A stretch of DNA of 48,094 nt from Eutrophosalina sp902522775 (lineage in GTDB: Bacteria; Bacteroidota; Bacteroidia; Flavobacteriales; Flavobacteriaceae): contig CABYWQ010000007.1 in the NCBI GenBank assembly GCA_902522775.1, positions 1-48,094 of the forward strand, written 5' to 3'. The notes below the pieces were generated by a model. It did no database searches. It had not been told where the DNA came from and saw only the letters and a list, made by a program, of their open reading frames with translations. A program made the translations under genes and the position numbers. Shown here piece by piece: positions 27,040-35,201 of this stretch (positions are counted from its first letter, which is position 1; each line of letters begins with the position of its first letter).

Positions 27040-28530
27040 TTATTTGATAATTTCTTGGAGTAATGAAATTCTTTCGGTTGTTTCATTTATTCCTAAAAAA
27101 TTAATAAGATCAAATAGGTCTGGACCTTCTAGCTTTCCAACCAAAGCAACTCTAATAATAGGCATTACTTTTCCCGGTTTAATCCCGCTGTCAGAAAGTT
27201 TACTGAACATTTTGGATTTTAGCTTAGAGATATCCGTTTGTTTATTTGCTATAAAAAAATTAGATATAACAACTAGTATGTTTTCTGTCTCCTCGTTAGA
27301 TATTTTAGAGAGACTTTTTTGATCAATATTAGGTTTTTCCACTAAGTAACTAAAAGCTTTTTTTATGCCTGTTGTTTTTTCAAGGCGTGGTTTTATCATC
27401 CTTGATATTTTTAACGAATCTTCAGTCTTAGTCTCCATCTCCTTAGAAATAATTTTTGAAAGATCTTTTTCATCCATCAGCTGAATGTGTTGAAAATTTA
27501 GCCATAGTAGTTTTTTAGGATCAAACTTTGCACCTGAGCTGTTAATATCATTAATTGAAAAATCATTAATCAGCTCTTTAATAGTATAAACTTCTTTTTC
27601 ATTTGCATTATTCCAACCTAAAAAAGCCATGTAGTTATTTACAGCCTCTGGAAGATAACCTTCTTCATTTAATCCTTTATAAATAGTATTGTTATCAATC
27701 CAGTTGAGAGGGTAAACAGGAAACCCAAAAGAAACACCATCCCTTTTGGACAACTTACCTTTCCCAGTTGGTTTTAGTATCAATGGTAAGTGAGCAAAAT
27801 TTGGCTTTTCGAAATCTAAAGCCTCATACAATAATATGTGTATCGCAAGCGACGGAAGCCATTCTTCGCCTCTTATCACATGGCTTATTTCCATTAGATG
27901 ATCATCTACTACATTAGCTAGATGATATGTTGGCATGCCATCACTTTTGAACAGTATCTTATCATCAATTTCTTTTGTTGAAACCGAAACTTCACCTCTA
28001 ATCAAATCTTGGCACTTAACAATGCTATTTTCTTTAGTTTTGAAACGCACAACATAGTTTTTTTGATCAAGTTTTTTTTTCAGTTCTTCTTCACTTAAAT
28101 TAAGAGAATTATTTAATTTATTTCTGTTGTGAGAGTTGTATATAAAAGTTTTTCCTTTTAATTCGTGATTCTTTCTGTGTGAGTCTAGCTCTTCTTTTGT
28201 GTCAAACGCATAATAAGCTGCGCCCTTTTTTATTAGAATTTCTATGTATTTAGAATAAATTTGTTTTCTTTCGCTTTGCTTGTATGGTCCATAATCCCCA
28301 CCTTTTTTTGGAGATTCATCGAATTTTATTCCAGCCCATTTAAGAGAGTCTTCAATGTGACTTTCGCTACCCTCAACAAGTCTAGTTTGGTCAGTATCTT
28401 CAATCCTTAAAATAAGACTTCCTTTCATCTTTTTAACAATTAAGTAGTTAAATAATGCAGTTCTAAGGCCACCAATATGCAATGGTCCAGTAGGGCTTGG
28501 AGCAAACCTTAATCTTATTTTTTTATTCAT
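27040..28530 (-). CDS. gltX: Glutamyl-tRNA synthetase
   Basis: This class I enzyme of 496 residues charges tRNA-Glu. The HIGH motif is PSPTGPLHIGGLRTA, and the KMSKS motif is GKLSKRDG near residue 255. It is full length. It lies upstream of the SPFH gene on the same strand. A TACTTTTG box is 9 nt before its ATG, so it has its own promoter. Confidence 0.96.
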   Translation of the reverse strand: MNKKIRLRFAPSPTGPLHIGGLRTALFNYLIVKKMKGSLILRIEDTDQTRLVEGSESHIEDSLKWAGIKFDESPKKGGDYGPYKQSERKQIYSKYIEILIKKGAAYYAFDTKEELDSHRKNHELKGKTFIYNSHNRNKLNNSLNLSEEELKKKLDQKNYVVRFKTKENSIVKCQDLIRGEVSVSTKEIDDKILFKSDGMPTYHLANVVDDHLMEISHVIRGEEWLPSLAIHILLYEALDFEKPNFAHLPLILKPTGKGKLSKRDGVSFGFPVYPLNWIDNNTIYKGLNEEGYLPEAVNNYMAFLGWNNANEKEVYTIKELINDFSINDINSSGAKFDPKKLLWLNFQHIQLMDEKDLSKIISKEMETKTEDSLKISRMIKPRLEKTTGIKKAFSYLVEKPNIDQKSLSKISNEETENILVVISNFFIANKQTDISKLKSKMFSKLSDSGIKPGKVMPIIRVALVGKLEGPDLFDLINFLGINETTERISLLQEIIK

Positions 28531-28539
28531 ATTTAATTA

Positions 28540-28547
28540 CAAAAGTA
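28540..28547 (-). promoter_or_regulatory. -7 promoter box (TACTTTTG) of gltX
   Basis: An exact TAnnTTTG match lies 9 nt before the gltX ATG, in the 44-bp gap after the hydroxylase gene on the same strand. Confidence 0.55.
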
Positions 28548-28574
28548 AGTTCTAGAGTCTAAATTCTAAGTATT

Positions 28575-29618
28575 CTAAATCTCTTTCATTTTTTCTGGCA
28601 CTAGTGGATTCATAATTGAAAACCACAGCGGCGGTACAAAACTCAAAAGGATTGAAGCTGGGTAGCCAAAAGGTAATTGAGGGCTATCATCATGGCAATC
28701 TAATAATTGATATTTTTTCGATGACTTAAAATGATGATCACTATGTCTTGTAAGTTCATATAAAACAATTCTTCCAATACTATGGTTAGAGTTCCACGAA
28801 TGAAAAGATTGAACTCTTTCATATCTGCCAGATTCATTTTTAAACCTTCTCAACCCATAGTGTTCTATGTAGTTAATACATTCTAAAAAAAGAAAAGCTA
28901 TTGTACCAATAATTATTGCATAAGCCATTATTTTAAGTGAAAATAAAACAGCTATAATTAATAAATAAGACGGCTGTATTAAATGATACCAAAGCATATC
29001 ATTTTTAATTGAAAAAAAACTTCTGTTTTTTAATCTTAAAAGCTGTTTTTGTTTTTTCCAGGCATCAATATATTGTTTTGTAACCGAACTTAACCAAAAA
29101 GAATATAAAGACTGCTTATATTTAGCAGTTGCCCCATCTTCTGACGTCGCAACATTTATGTGATGACCAAAATTGTGTTCTACATAGAAATGCATGTATA
29201 GGCAGGGCATAAAAAGAGCTTTTCCAATAAATTTCTCGTAATATTTTTTCCTATGACAAAGTTCATGGGCAACATTTATAGCATTGGTAGCTAGTAAAAT
29301 GCCTGCAGACAGTAAAATACCTATAGTTTCAGCCACAGAATATTCAATGTTTTCAAGCCTAGTAAAAACAATCCACAGTAAAACGAAGACTATTGGAAGA
29401 TTTATGTACAACATCCAGTCAAAAACTTTATTTATTTTTTTACCACTTATTTGATTTTCATCTAAGTTTTCTCTATTCTGTTTTAAAACACTGTCAAGAA
29501 GAGGAATTATTACAAATGCATATAAAACAGTTATATACGTTCCAGCACCAAAAGACATAAAAGAAGCATATGCAGATAATGGAATTGTATATGCAAATAA
29601 ATACTTGAAATCTTTCAC
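28575..29618 (-). CDS. AlkB-like membrane di-iron hydroxylase (alkane 1-monooxygenase family)
   Basis: The 347-residue membrane protein has at least six helices and the three histidine clusters of AlkB: HELCHRK near residue 118, EHNFGHH near 145 and RHSDHH near 293. The family inserts oxygen at terminal methyl groups of alkanes or related lipids, using rubredoxin or ferredoxin electrons. I choose GTG 29618 as start (MKDFKYLFAY); an upstream TTG at 29675 lies beyond the TATATTTG box and overlaps ybeY's promoter. The true substrate is uncertain. It is divergent from ybeY. Confidence 0.85.
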   Translation of the reverse strand: MKDFKYLFAYTIPLSAYASFMSFGAGTYITVLYAFVIIPLLDSVLKQNRENLDENQISGKKINKVFDWMLYINLPIVFVLLWIVFTRLENIEYSVAETIGILLSAGILLATNAINVAHELCHRKKYYEKFIGKALFMPCLYMHFYVEHNFGHHINVATSEDGATAKYKQSLYSFWLSSVTKQYIDAWKKQKQLLRLKNRSFFSIKNDMLWYHLIQPSYLLIIAVLFSLKIMAYAIIIGTIAFLFLECINYIEHYGLRRFKNESGRYERVQSFHSWNSNHSIGRIVLYELTRHSDHHFKSSKKYQLLDCHDDSPQLPFGYPASILLSFVPPLWFSIMNPLVPEKMKEI

Positions 29619-29622
29619 ATCG

Positions 29623-29630
29623 CAAATATA
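29623..29630 (-). promoter_or_regulatory. -7 promoter box (TATATTTG) of the AlkB-like gene
   Basis: An exact TAnnTTTG match lies 4 nt before the chosen GTG start at 29618. It excludes the longer in-frame start at 29675. Confidence 0.55.
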
Positions 29631-29663
29631 TAAATTTTGATTTTTTCTTTTATTACCTAATAG

Positions 29664-29671
29664 TATCTTTG
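29664..29671 (+). promoter_or_regulatory. -7 promoter box (TATCTTTG) of ybeY-mnmG
   Basis: An exact TAnnTTTG match lies 9 nt before the ATG at 29681. It overlaps an in-frame TTG at 29669, which is therefore rejected as start. A TTG about 24 bp upstream (29637) could serve as -33 element. Confidence 0.6.
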
Positions 29672-29680
29672 CCAAGAATA

Positions 29681-30103
29681 ATGTGTATTGAATTTATATC
29701 CAATATTGATTTTGTTTTGTCTAAGAAGAAAAAACACATAAACTGGTTAATGAACGTAGCAAACTTGGAGGGATATAAGATTAAAAACGTTGTTTATGTT
29801 TTTTTAAGCGATGATGAGCTTAAGTCTCTCAACGCCAAGCACTTAAAGCATGATTATTATACTGACGTTTTATCTTTTAATGACTCAATTGGTAAGGAAA
29901 TTAAAGGTGATATAGCTATTTCTATTCAACGAGTAAAGGAAAATGCTAAACTGTATTCACCATCTTTTGATGAAGAGCTTAGGAGGGTGATGGTACACGG
30001 CTTACTTCATTTTATGAATTACAAAGATTCTACAAAAGAAGAAATTACTCTTATTAGAGCTAAAGAAGAAAAAATGTTAGGTTTGTTCCACGTGAAACAA
30101 TAA
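29681..30103 (+). CDS. ybeY: Endoribonuclease YbeY (16S rRNA maturation)
   Basis: The 140-residue zinc protein takes part in 16S rRNA 3'-end maturation. The active-site motif reads HGLLHFMNYKD near residue 108, where the usual family form is HGxLHLxGYDH: the third histidine is Asp and the glycine is Asn. The His-to-Asp change is, to my knowledge, common in Bacteroidota. The last six codons (LFHVKQ stop) are built from a parS site. mnmG starts 2 nt after its stop. Confidence 0.9.
   Translation: MCIEFISNIDFVLSKKKKHINWLMNVANLEGYKIKNVVYVFLSDDELKSLNAKHLKHDYYTDVLSFNDSIGKEIKGDIAISIQRVKENAKLYSPSFDEELRRVMVHGLLHFMNYKDSTKEEITLIRAKEEKMLGLFHVKQ
30084..30099. promoter_or_regulatory. parS site (TGTTCCACGTGAAACA) inside the 3' end of ybeY
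   Basis: The 16-bp sequence fits the chromosomal ParB-binding consensus TGTTNCACGTGNAACA with no mismatch. An identical copy lies at 31994. Being inside codons, it fixes the C-terminal residues FHVKQ of YbeY. Confidence 0.9.
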
Positions 30104-30105
30104 GT

Positions 30106-31977
30106 ATGTTCCAAAATAAGTACGATGTTATTGTAGTAGGTGCTGGTCATGCCGGCAGTGAAGCTGCGGCTGCTGCAGCCAATATGGGAAGTACTACTCT
30201 TTTAATAACAATGAATCTCCAAAATATAGCGCAAATGTCTTGTAATCCAGCCATGGGCGGAATTGCAAAAGGACAAATAATTAAAGAAATTGATGCTCTA
30301 GGCGGATACAGTGGTCTCGTTACAGATTACAGTGCTATACAGTTTAAAATGCTAAATAAATCAAAAGGGCCAGCGGTTTGGAGCCCTAGAGCTCAATCTG
30401 ATAGAATGATGTTCTCCTCGAAATGGAGAGAAATGTTAGAATCGACACCAAACCTTGATTTTTATCAAGACTCTGTAGTCAGTATGTTGGTTGAAAATTC
30501 TACTGTTGTAGGTATTGTAACCCAACTTGGCATTAAAATATATTCCAAGTCAGTCGTTTTAACTAGCGGAACGTTTCTAAATGGTTTAATCCATGTAGGC
30601 GAGAAGCAGTTTGGAGGTGGAAGGGTTGGAGAAAAGGCATCAATTGGGGTTACGGAGGATCTTGTAAGTCTCGGTTTTGTTTCAGGTAGAATGAAGACTG
30701 GGACTCCACCAAGGGTTGATGGAAGATCACTTAACTACAATAAAATGGAGGAACATCCGGGGGATATTTTACCTGGCAAGTTTTCGTATTTACCCTCCTC
30801 TCCTAAACTAACAAAACAGCGAAGTTGTTATGTTACTTATACAAACTTAAAAACCCATGACTTATTAAGAGAAGGTTTTGATAGGTCTCCAATGTTTAAT
30901 GGAAGGATAAAGTCTATTGGACCAAGATATTGTCCGTCCGTTGAAGACAAGATAAACCGATTTTCAGAAAAAGATAGGCATCAGATATTTGTAGAGCCTG
31001 AAGGTTGGAATACTGTTGAAGTTTATGTCAATGGGTTCTCTACATCACTTCCCGAAGAAGTACAGTTTAAAGCACTAAAGTCTGTTCAAGGCTTTGAAGA
31101 TGTTAAGTTTTTTAGACCTGGCTATGCAATTGAATATGATTACTTCCCTCCTACACAACTTAAACATTCTTTAGAAACAAAACCAATTGAAAACCTCTTT
31201 TTTGCCGGACAAATTAACGGCACTACCGGATATGAGGAGGCTGCTGCCCAAGGTTTAATGGCCGGTATAAACGCTCATTTAAAAATCAATAACAAATCAG
31301 AGTTTATATTAAAAAGAAATCAAGCTTATATAGGTGTATTAATAGATGACTTAATAACGAAAGGAACGGATGAACCCTATAGGATGTTTACATCCAGAGC
31401 TGAATTTAGAATGTTACTTCGTCAAGACAATGCAGACATTAGACTGTCTGAGCTTTCCTATTCTATCGGTCTCGCTACAAAAGATCGGTATACATTAGTT
31501 AAAAACAAGCTTAAAAAAACACAAGAATTAATTCATTTTATTGAAAACTTAAGTGTTTCCCCAATGGAAATCAACCCTATTTTAGAAAACAAAAACTCAA
31601 AGACCATTGATCAGTCCATGAAATTAAAGAAACTTTACAGTAGGCCTAACATTGTTTTTGAAGATGTTGTAAAAATTAACTCTCTTAAGGATTTTATTGA
31701 TAATAATAATTTAAATGAAGAGGTCATTGAGCAAGCTGAAATACAAATTAAATACTCAGGCTATATTCAGAAAGAAAGTGCTAACGCTGATAAGCTAAAC
31801 AACCTTGAATCTATTAAAATTCCAGAAATGTTTGATTATAGTGTTCTCAAGTCAGTATCATCAGAAGCTAAGTCAAAACTAGAGGAAATAAGACCAAAAA
31901 CTCTTTCACAAGCGTCGAGAATTAGCGGTGTTTCACCAGCAGACATCAGTGCGATGCTCGTTTTTATGGGTAGATAG
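30106..31977 (+). CDS. mnmG: tRNA uridine-5-carboxymethylaminomethyl modification enzyme, FAD subunit
   Basis: The 623-residue flavoprotein (GidA) acts with MnmE to modify U34 in several tRNAs. The N-terminal FAD loop VVGAGHAGSEAA lies at residues 11-22; the SCNPAMGGIAKG and CPSVEDK motifs and the C-terminal helical domain are present. It is a classic origin-proximal gene in many bacteria, which fits the two parS sites flanking it. The MnmE gene is not in the window. Confidence 0.96.
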   Translation: MFQNKYDVIVVGAGHAGSEAAAAAANMGSTTLLITMNLQNIAQMSCNPAMGGIAKGQIIKEIDALGGYSGLVTDYSAIQFKMLNKSKGPAVWSPRAQSDRMMFSSKWREMLESTPNLDFYQDSVVSMLVENSTVVGIVTQLGIKIYSKSVVLTSGTFLNGLIHVGEKQFGGGRVGEKASIGVTEDLVSLGFVSGRMKTGTPPRVDGRSLNYNKMEEHPGDILPGKFSYLPSSPKLTKQRSCYVTYTNLKTHDLLREGFDRSPMFNGRIKSIGPRYCPSVEDKINRFSEKDRHQIFVEPEGWNTVEVYVNGFSTSLPEEVQFKALKSVQGFEDVKFFRPGYAIEYDYFPPTQLKHSLETKPIENLFFAGQINGTTGYEEAAAQGLMAGINAHLKINNKSEFILKRNQAYIGVLIDDLITKGTDEPYRMFTSRAEFRMLLRQDNADIRLSELSYSIGLATKDRYTLVKNKLKKTQELIHFIENLSVSPMEINPILENKNSKTIDQSMKLKKLYSRPNIVFEDVVKINSLKDFIDNNNLNEEVIEQAEIQIKYSGYIQKESANADKLNNLESIKIPEMFDYSVLKSVSSEAKSKLEEIRPKTLSQASRISGVSPADISAMLVFMGR

Positions 31978-31979
31978 TT

Positions 31980-32831
31980 ATGTGTACGCCTAATGTTCCA
32001 CGTGAAACAAAACAAATTGAAACCAAAGATTATTTGATTTCAAACAAACGCTTTGTCATAAAAGAGGTTAAGAACGGGTTGTTAAAAACAACGCCAAATA
32101 TATCAGATTCTGAAATTTATAAATATTATAGTTCAGATGATTATCTCTCACACAACAGAACTGTTTCTTTTCTCTCTTTGATATATAATTTTACCTCAAA
32201 ATACATGTTAAAAAGAAAGATTAGTCTAATCTCAAAATATATTAATCCAGGGGCTTTTTTTCTAGATTTTGGGTGTGGTATTGGAGAGCTGGTTTTGAAA
32301 ATGAAATCTAGAGGTTTTGTGTCCCATGGTGTTGAAAATAATTTAAATGCATATAACGCTTGTTTGAAAAAGAACATAAGTGTTTTTAAAGATCTCAAAA
32401 GCCTAAAATCAAAATTTGATGTAATTTCCTGTTGGCATTCTTTGGAACATTTATCAGACTTTACCACAACATTGTCTAAGTTTAATAAATTAATAAACAA
32501 AAACGGGTACTTAATAGTTGCAGTTCCAAACCATGAATCTTTTGATTCAAAATACTATGGAAAATTTTGGGCAGGATATGATGTTCCAAGGCACAGATAT
32601 CATTTTAGTAAAGATGCACTAATAAGCAATGTAGAAGACTCTAACTTCAAGCTGGTTGATTCTTCTCCAATGTTCTTGGACGCTTTTTATGTTTCAATAT
32701 TGTCGGAAAAATATAAAAAGAATTTTTTCAGTTTTTTTAAAGGTATTTTAATTGGGGCTGTTTCTAATTTCTCATATTTAATAACAAAAAACGCAAGTTC
32801 ACATTACTTTGTGTTCAAAAAGCCAAAATAA
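31980..32831 (+). CDS. Class I SAM-dependent methyltransferase
   Basis: The 283-residue protein has the SAM-binding motif FLDFGCGIGELV near residue 92 and a WHSLEHL post-motif near 143, as in UbiE/COQ5-like (Methyltransf_23) proteins. The substrate is unknown. It starts 2 nt after mnmG, as in many flavobacteria. Its N-terminal residues NVPRET are encoded by the second parS site, so the N-terminus is constrained by DNA function rather than by catalysis. Confidence 0.85.
   Translation: MCTPNVPRETKQIETKDYLISNKRFVIKEVKNGLLKTTPNISDSEIYKYYSSDDYLSHNRTVSFLSLIYNFTSKYMLKRKISLISKYINPGAFFLDFGCGIGELVLKMKSRGFVSHGVENNLNAYNACLKKNISVFKDLKSLKSKFDVISCWHSLEHLSDFTTTLSKFNKLINKNGYLIVAVPNHESFDSKYYGKFWAGYDVPRHRYHFSKDALISNVEDSNFKLVDSSPMFLDAFYVSILSEKYKKNFFSFFKGILIGAVSNFSYLITKNASSHYFVFKKPK
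31994..32009. promoter_or_regulatory. parS site (TGTTCCACGTGAAACA) inside the 5' end of the methyltransferase gene
   Basis: The same 16-bp sequence as at 30084 recurs 1,910 bp away, in a different reading frame (NVPRET here, FHVKQ there). Identical DNA with different peptides shows that selection acts on the DNA site. Confidence 0.9.
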
Positions 32832-32932
32832 AGCTCTTTAATAGATTTTCTATTTCACTGATAAGTCAATGATTGAATTTAAAAAAATCCGTTATTAAAA
32901 CTAAAATATAAGCGTTATTTTTTTAACAAACT

Positions 32933-32948
32933 TGTTGTATTTACAACA
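32933..32948. repeat. Perfect 7-bp inverted repeat between convergent genes
   Basis: TGTTGTA and TACAACA are separated by 2 nt and lie just beyond the holB stop, in the 118-bp gap between convergent genes. It could help transcription end or be chance in AT-rich DNA. I see no T run right after it on the minus strand beyond moderate AT richness. Confidence 0.3.
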
Positions 32949-32949
32949 G

Positions 32950-33957
32950 CTAGTGTTTATGAATCGCTTTTGTGAGTTTAAGCGCAAGGCTTGTCATTAT
33001 CATTGTTGAGTTTCCATTTCTGCTTGTGTGATAAAAAGCTTTTTCAAACTCTTCTGTAAGGTTTTCAACATTATTTTTAGTTACAAATTTCGAAAATGAA
33101 AAAAAATTAAATTCTGTCTGCGGCTGAAATATAACTACGTTATCTGCATTAATATTTTTTAAAAAAGCCTGTCTTATGATTTCAGTTGAAAATTTAAAAA
33201 AGTCCTTTTGAATTTCTTTATCTAATTTGGCTGCATTCTTTGACCATTCAACAATTTTTGATCCATATGAAATATCTTTTTTAATTAGAAACGCATTTCT
33301 TAGTAATTCACTAAATAAAAGTTCAAAATCTGTAGATATTAAATCAAAATCTTTTATGCCATTAAAACTGATAGTTTGACAGCGTGAAACTAGTGTTGGT
33401 ATTATTTTATTTATTTCATCTGTTATAAATACAAAAGTCGTGTCTTTGCCTGGCTCTTCAACCATCTTTAAAATTTTATTGCTAGCTTCAGAATTCATTC
33501 TATCAGCACACCAAAAAACAACCAGTTTGTGTTTCATTTCAAAAGACGATAAGGATAATAATCTTGAAAGAGGTTCAACAGCCCCAACACCAATAAAAGG
33601 CTGTTTATTTCCACAGTTAAGTTCATTTCGCCAGCCTTTAATTGTTAAATTTTCTGTATTTAATGAGAGGAAGTCCCTCCATTTATCATTATAAAAATTA
33701 CATGAATTTTCATTAGGCTTTGATGATGAGGGAATTGGATATATAAAATGTAAATCAGGGTGAGAATAGGAATCACAAATTTTTTCAAGTCTTCTTTTTT
33801 TTTCTCCTTCTTCATTGGATGTTAGAATATTTTTGCAAAAACTTAATGCAGTTTTTAATTTGTTCTTTCCTTTACCGTATAGCAGTATAGCGTTAGGAAT
33901 TCTTTTGCTTTTTGAAATTTCCCTTAACTCTTCGCTTGCTGATAGCATTTTTTCCAC
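32950..33957 (-). CDS. holB: DNA polymerase III delta' subunit
   Basis: This 335-residue clamp-loader subunit helps place the beta clamp on DNA. A degenerate P-loop (LLYGKGKNKLKTA) near residue 25, HPDLHFIYP near 68, and the SRC motif (LVSRCQTISF) near 190 are visible, as expected for an ATPase-inactive delta'. The start may be GTG 33957 or ATG 33948; a near-consensus TACTTTTA box at 33962-33969 fits either. It is divergent from pgk. Confidence 0.85.
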   Translation of the reverse strand: MEKMLSASEELREISKSKRIPNAILLYGKGKNKLKTALSFCKNILTSNEEGEKKRRLEKICDSYSHPDLHFIYPIPSSSKPNENSCNFYNDKWRDFLSLNTENLTIKGWRNELNCGNKQPFIGVGAVEPLSRLLSLSSFEMKHKLVVFWCADRMNSEASNKILKMVEEPGKDTTFVFITDEINKIIPTLVSRCQTISFNGIKDFDLISTDFELLFSELLRNAFLIKKDISYGSKIVEWSKNAAKLDKEIQKDFFKFSTEIIRQAFLKNINADNVVIFQPQTEFNFFSFSKFVTKNNVENLTEEFEKAFYHTSRNGNSTMIMTSLALKLTKAIHKH

Positions 33958-34000
33958 TTTTTAAAAGTATTAAAATAAACCTTAATTTTTATAAATAACA

Positions 34001-34008
34001 TATCTTTG
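34001..34008 (+). promoter_or_regulatory. -7 promoter box (TATCTTTG) of pgk
   Basis: An exact TAnnTTTG match lies 8 nt before the pgk ATG. Confidence 0.6.
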
Positions 34009-34016
34009 AGCAGAAA

Positions 34017-35198
34017 ATGAAAACAATTGATAAATTCGATTTTAATAAAAAAAAGGTAATTATTAGAGTTGATTTTAACGTACCAATTGAAAACAATATT
34101 GTTACTGATAACAGCAGAATTTTAGCAGCTAAAAATACAATTGATAAGGTTATTAATGATGGTGGCTCTTGCATATTAATAAGTCATTTAGGAAGACCAA
34201 AAGGTTTTGACATCAAGTTTTCTATGTCAATAATTCATTCGGAAGTTGAAAAAGTTTTAAGTAGAAAAGTAACTTTGTCTAAAGATGTGATCGGTGAAGA
34301 CGCTTTTAATAAATCCAATAATTTATTGCAAGGACAAATACTTCTACTCGAAAATTTAAGGTTTCATGCGGAAGAGGCTAGCGGAGAAATAAATTTTGCT
34401 AAAAAGCTTTCATCAATGGCTGATTGTTATATAAACGACGCATTTGGAACAGCACATAGAGCTCACGCTTCTACTGCTGTAATAGCTCAATTTTTTGAGG
34501 AAAAGTTTTTTGGTTTATTATTACAAAAGGAAGTGAACTCAATTGATAAAGTAATGAAGAATGGAGAAAAACCCATTTTAGCAATACTTGGTGGTGCAAA
34601 AATTTCATCAAAGATTCCAATAGTTAATAATATTATTGATGTAGTTGATCATATAATAATCGGAGGAGGAATGTCATTTACTTTTATAAAAGCTCTTGGT
34701 GGAAAAATTGGCTCTTCTATATGTGAAGATGAAATGATGCCAGTTGCTCTAAAAATTTTAAAAACAGCTAAAAATAAAAATGTAAAAATTCATCTTCCAT
34801 ACGATGTAATTTGCTCAAAAGAATTTAGTAACGAATCAAAATCTAAAACTTTTGAAATATCTAATATTCCCAATGATTTTCAAGGCATGGATGCCGGTAG
34901 AAAAACTATTGAAAAATTCTATGAAATTGTAATTAAGTCAAAAACAATTTTATGGAATGGGCCTGTTGGAGTTTTTGAGTTTTCAAACTTTTCTAATGGC
35001 ACAAAACAATTGGGTAATGCAATTGCCAAAAGCACAGCTGAAGGGGCCTTTTCTTTAGTTGGCGGAGGCGATTCTGTGGCCGCTGTTAAAAAGTTTGGAC
35101 TTCAATCTAAAGTAAGTTATGTTTCAACAGGCGGAGGTGCTATGTTAGAAAGTTTAGAAGGTAAAATTTTACCAGGGATTAAAGCTTTACAGAATTGA
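34017..35198 (+). CDS. pgk: Phosphoglycerate kinase
   Basis: The 393-residue glycolytic enzyme moves phosphate from 1,3-bisphosphoglycerate to ADP. The N-terminal RVDFNVPIE, LISHLGRPKG, the hinge region and the nucleotide-binding LVGGGDSVAAVKKFG near the C-terminus are typical. It is followed 3 nt later by the DUF4837 lipoprotein gene. The start is fixed by the short promoter spacing. Confidence 0.97.
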   Translation: MKTIDKFDFNKKKVIIRVDFNVPIENNIVTDNSRILAAKNTIDKVINDGGSCILISHLGRPKGFDIKFSMSIIHSEVEKVLSRKVTLSKDVIGEDAFNKSNNLLQGQILLLENLRFHAEEASGEINFAKKLSSMADCYINDAFGTAHRAHASTAVIAQFFEEKFFGLLLQKEVNSIDKVMKNGEKPILAILGGAKISSKIPIVNNIIDVVDHIIIGGGMSFTFIKALGGKIGSSICEDEMMPVALKILKTAKNKNVKIHLPYDVICSKEFSNESKSKTFEISNIPNDFQGMDAGRKTIEKFYEIVIKSKTILWNGPVGVFEFSNFSNGTKQLGNAIAKSTAEGAFSLVGGGDSVAAVKKFGLQSKVSYVSTGGGAMLESLEGKILPGIKALQN

Positions 35199-35201
35199 AA
35201 G

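Noticed and set aside
29619..29675. AlkB-like protein extended to 29675
   Set aside because: The extension runs through two promoter boxes and overlaps the ybeY promoter; the 19 extra residues have no family counterpart.
32889..32920. Direct repeat of CGTTATT in the methyltransferase/holB gap
   Set aside because: The repeat is only 7 bp in AT-rich DNA and has no clear structure or partner.
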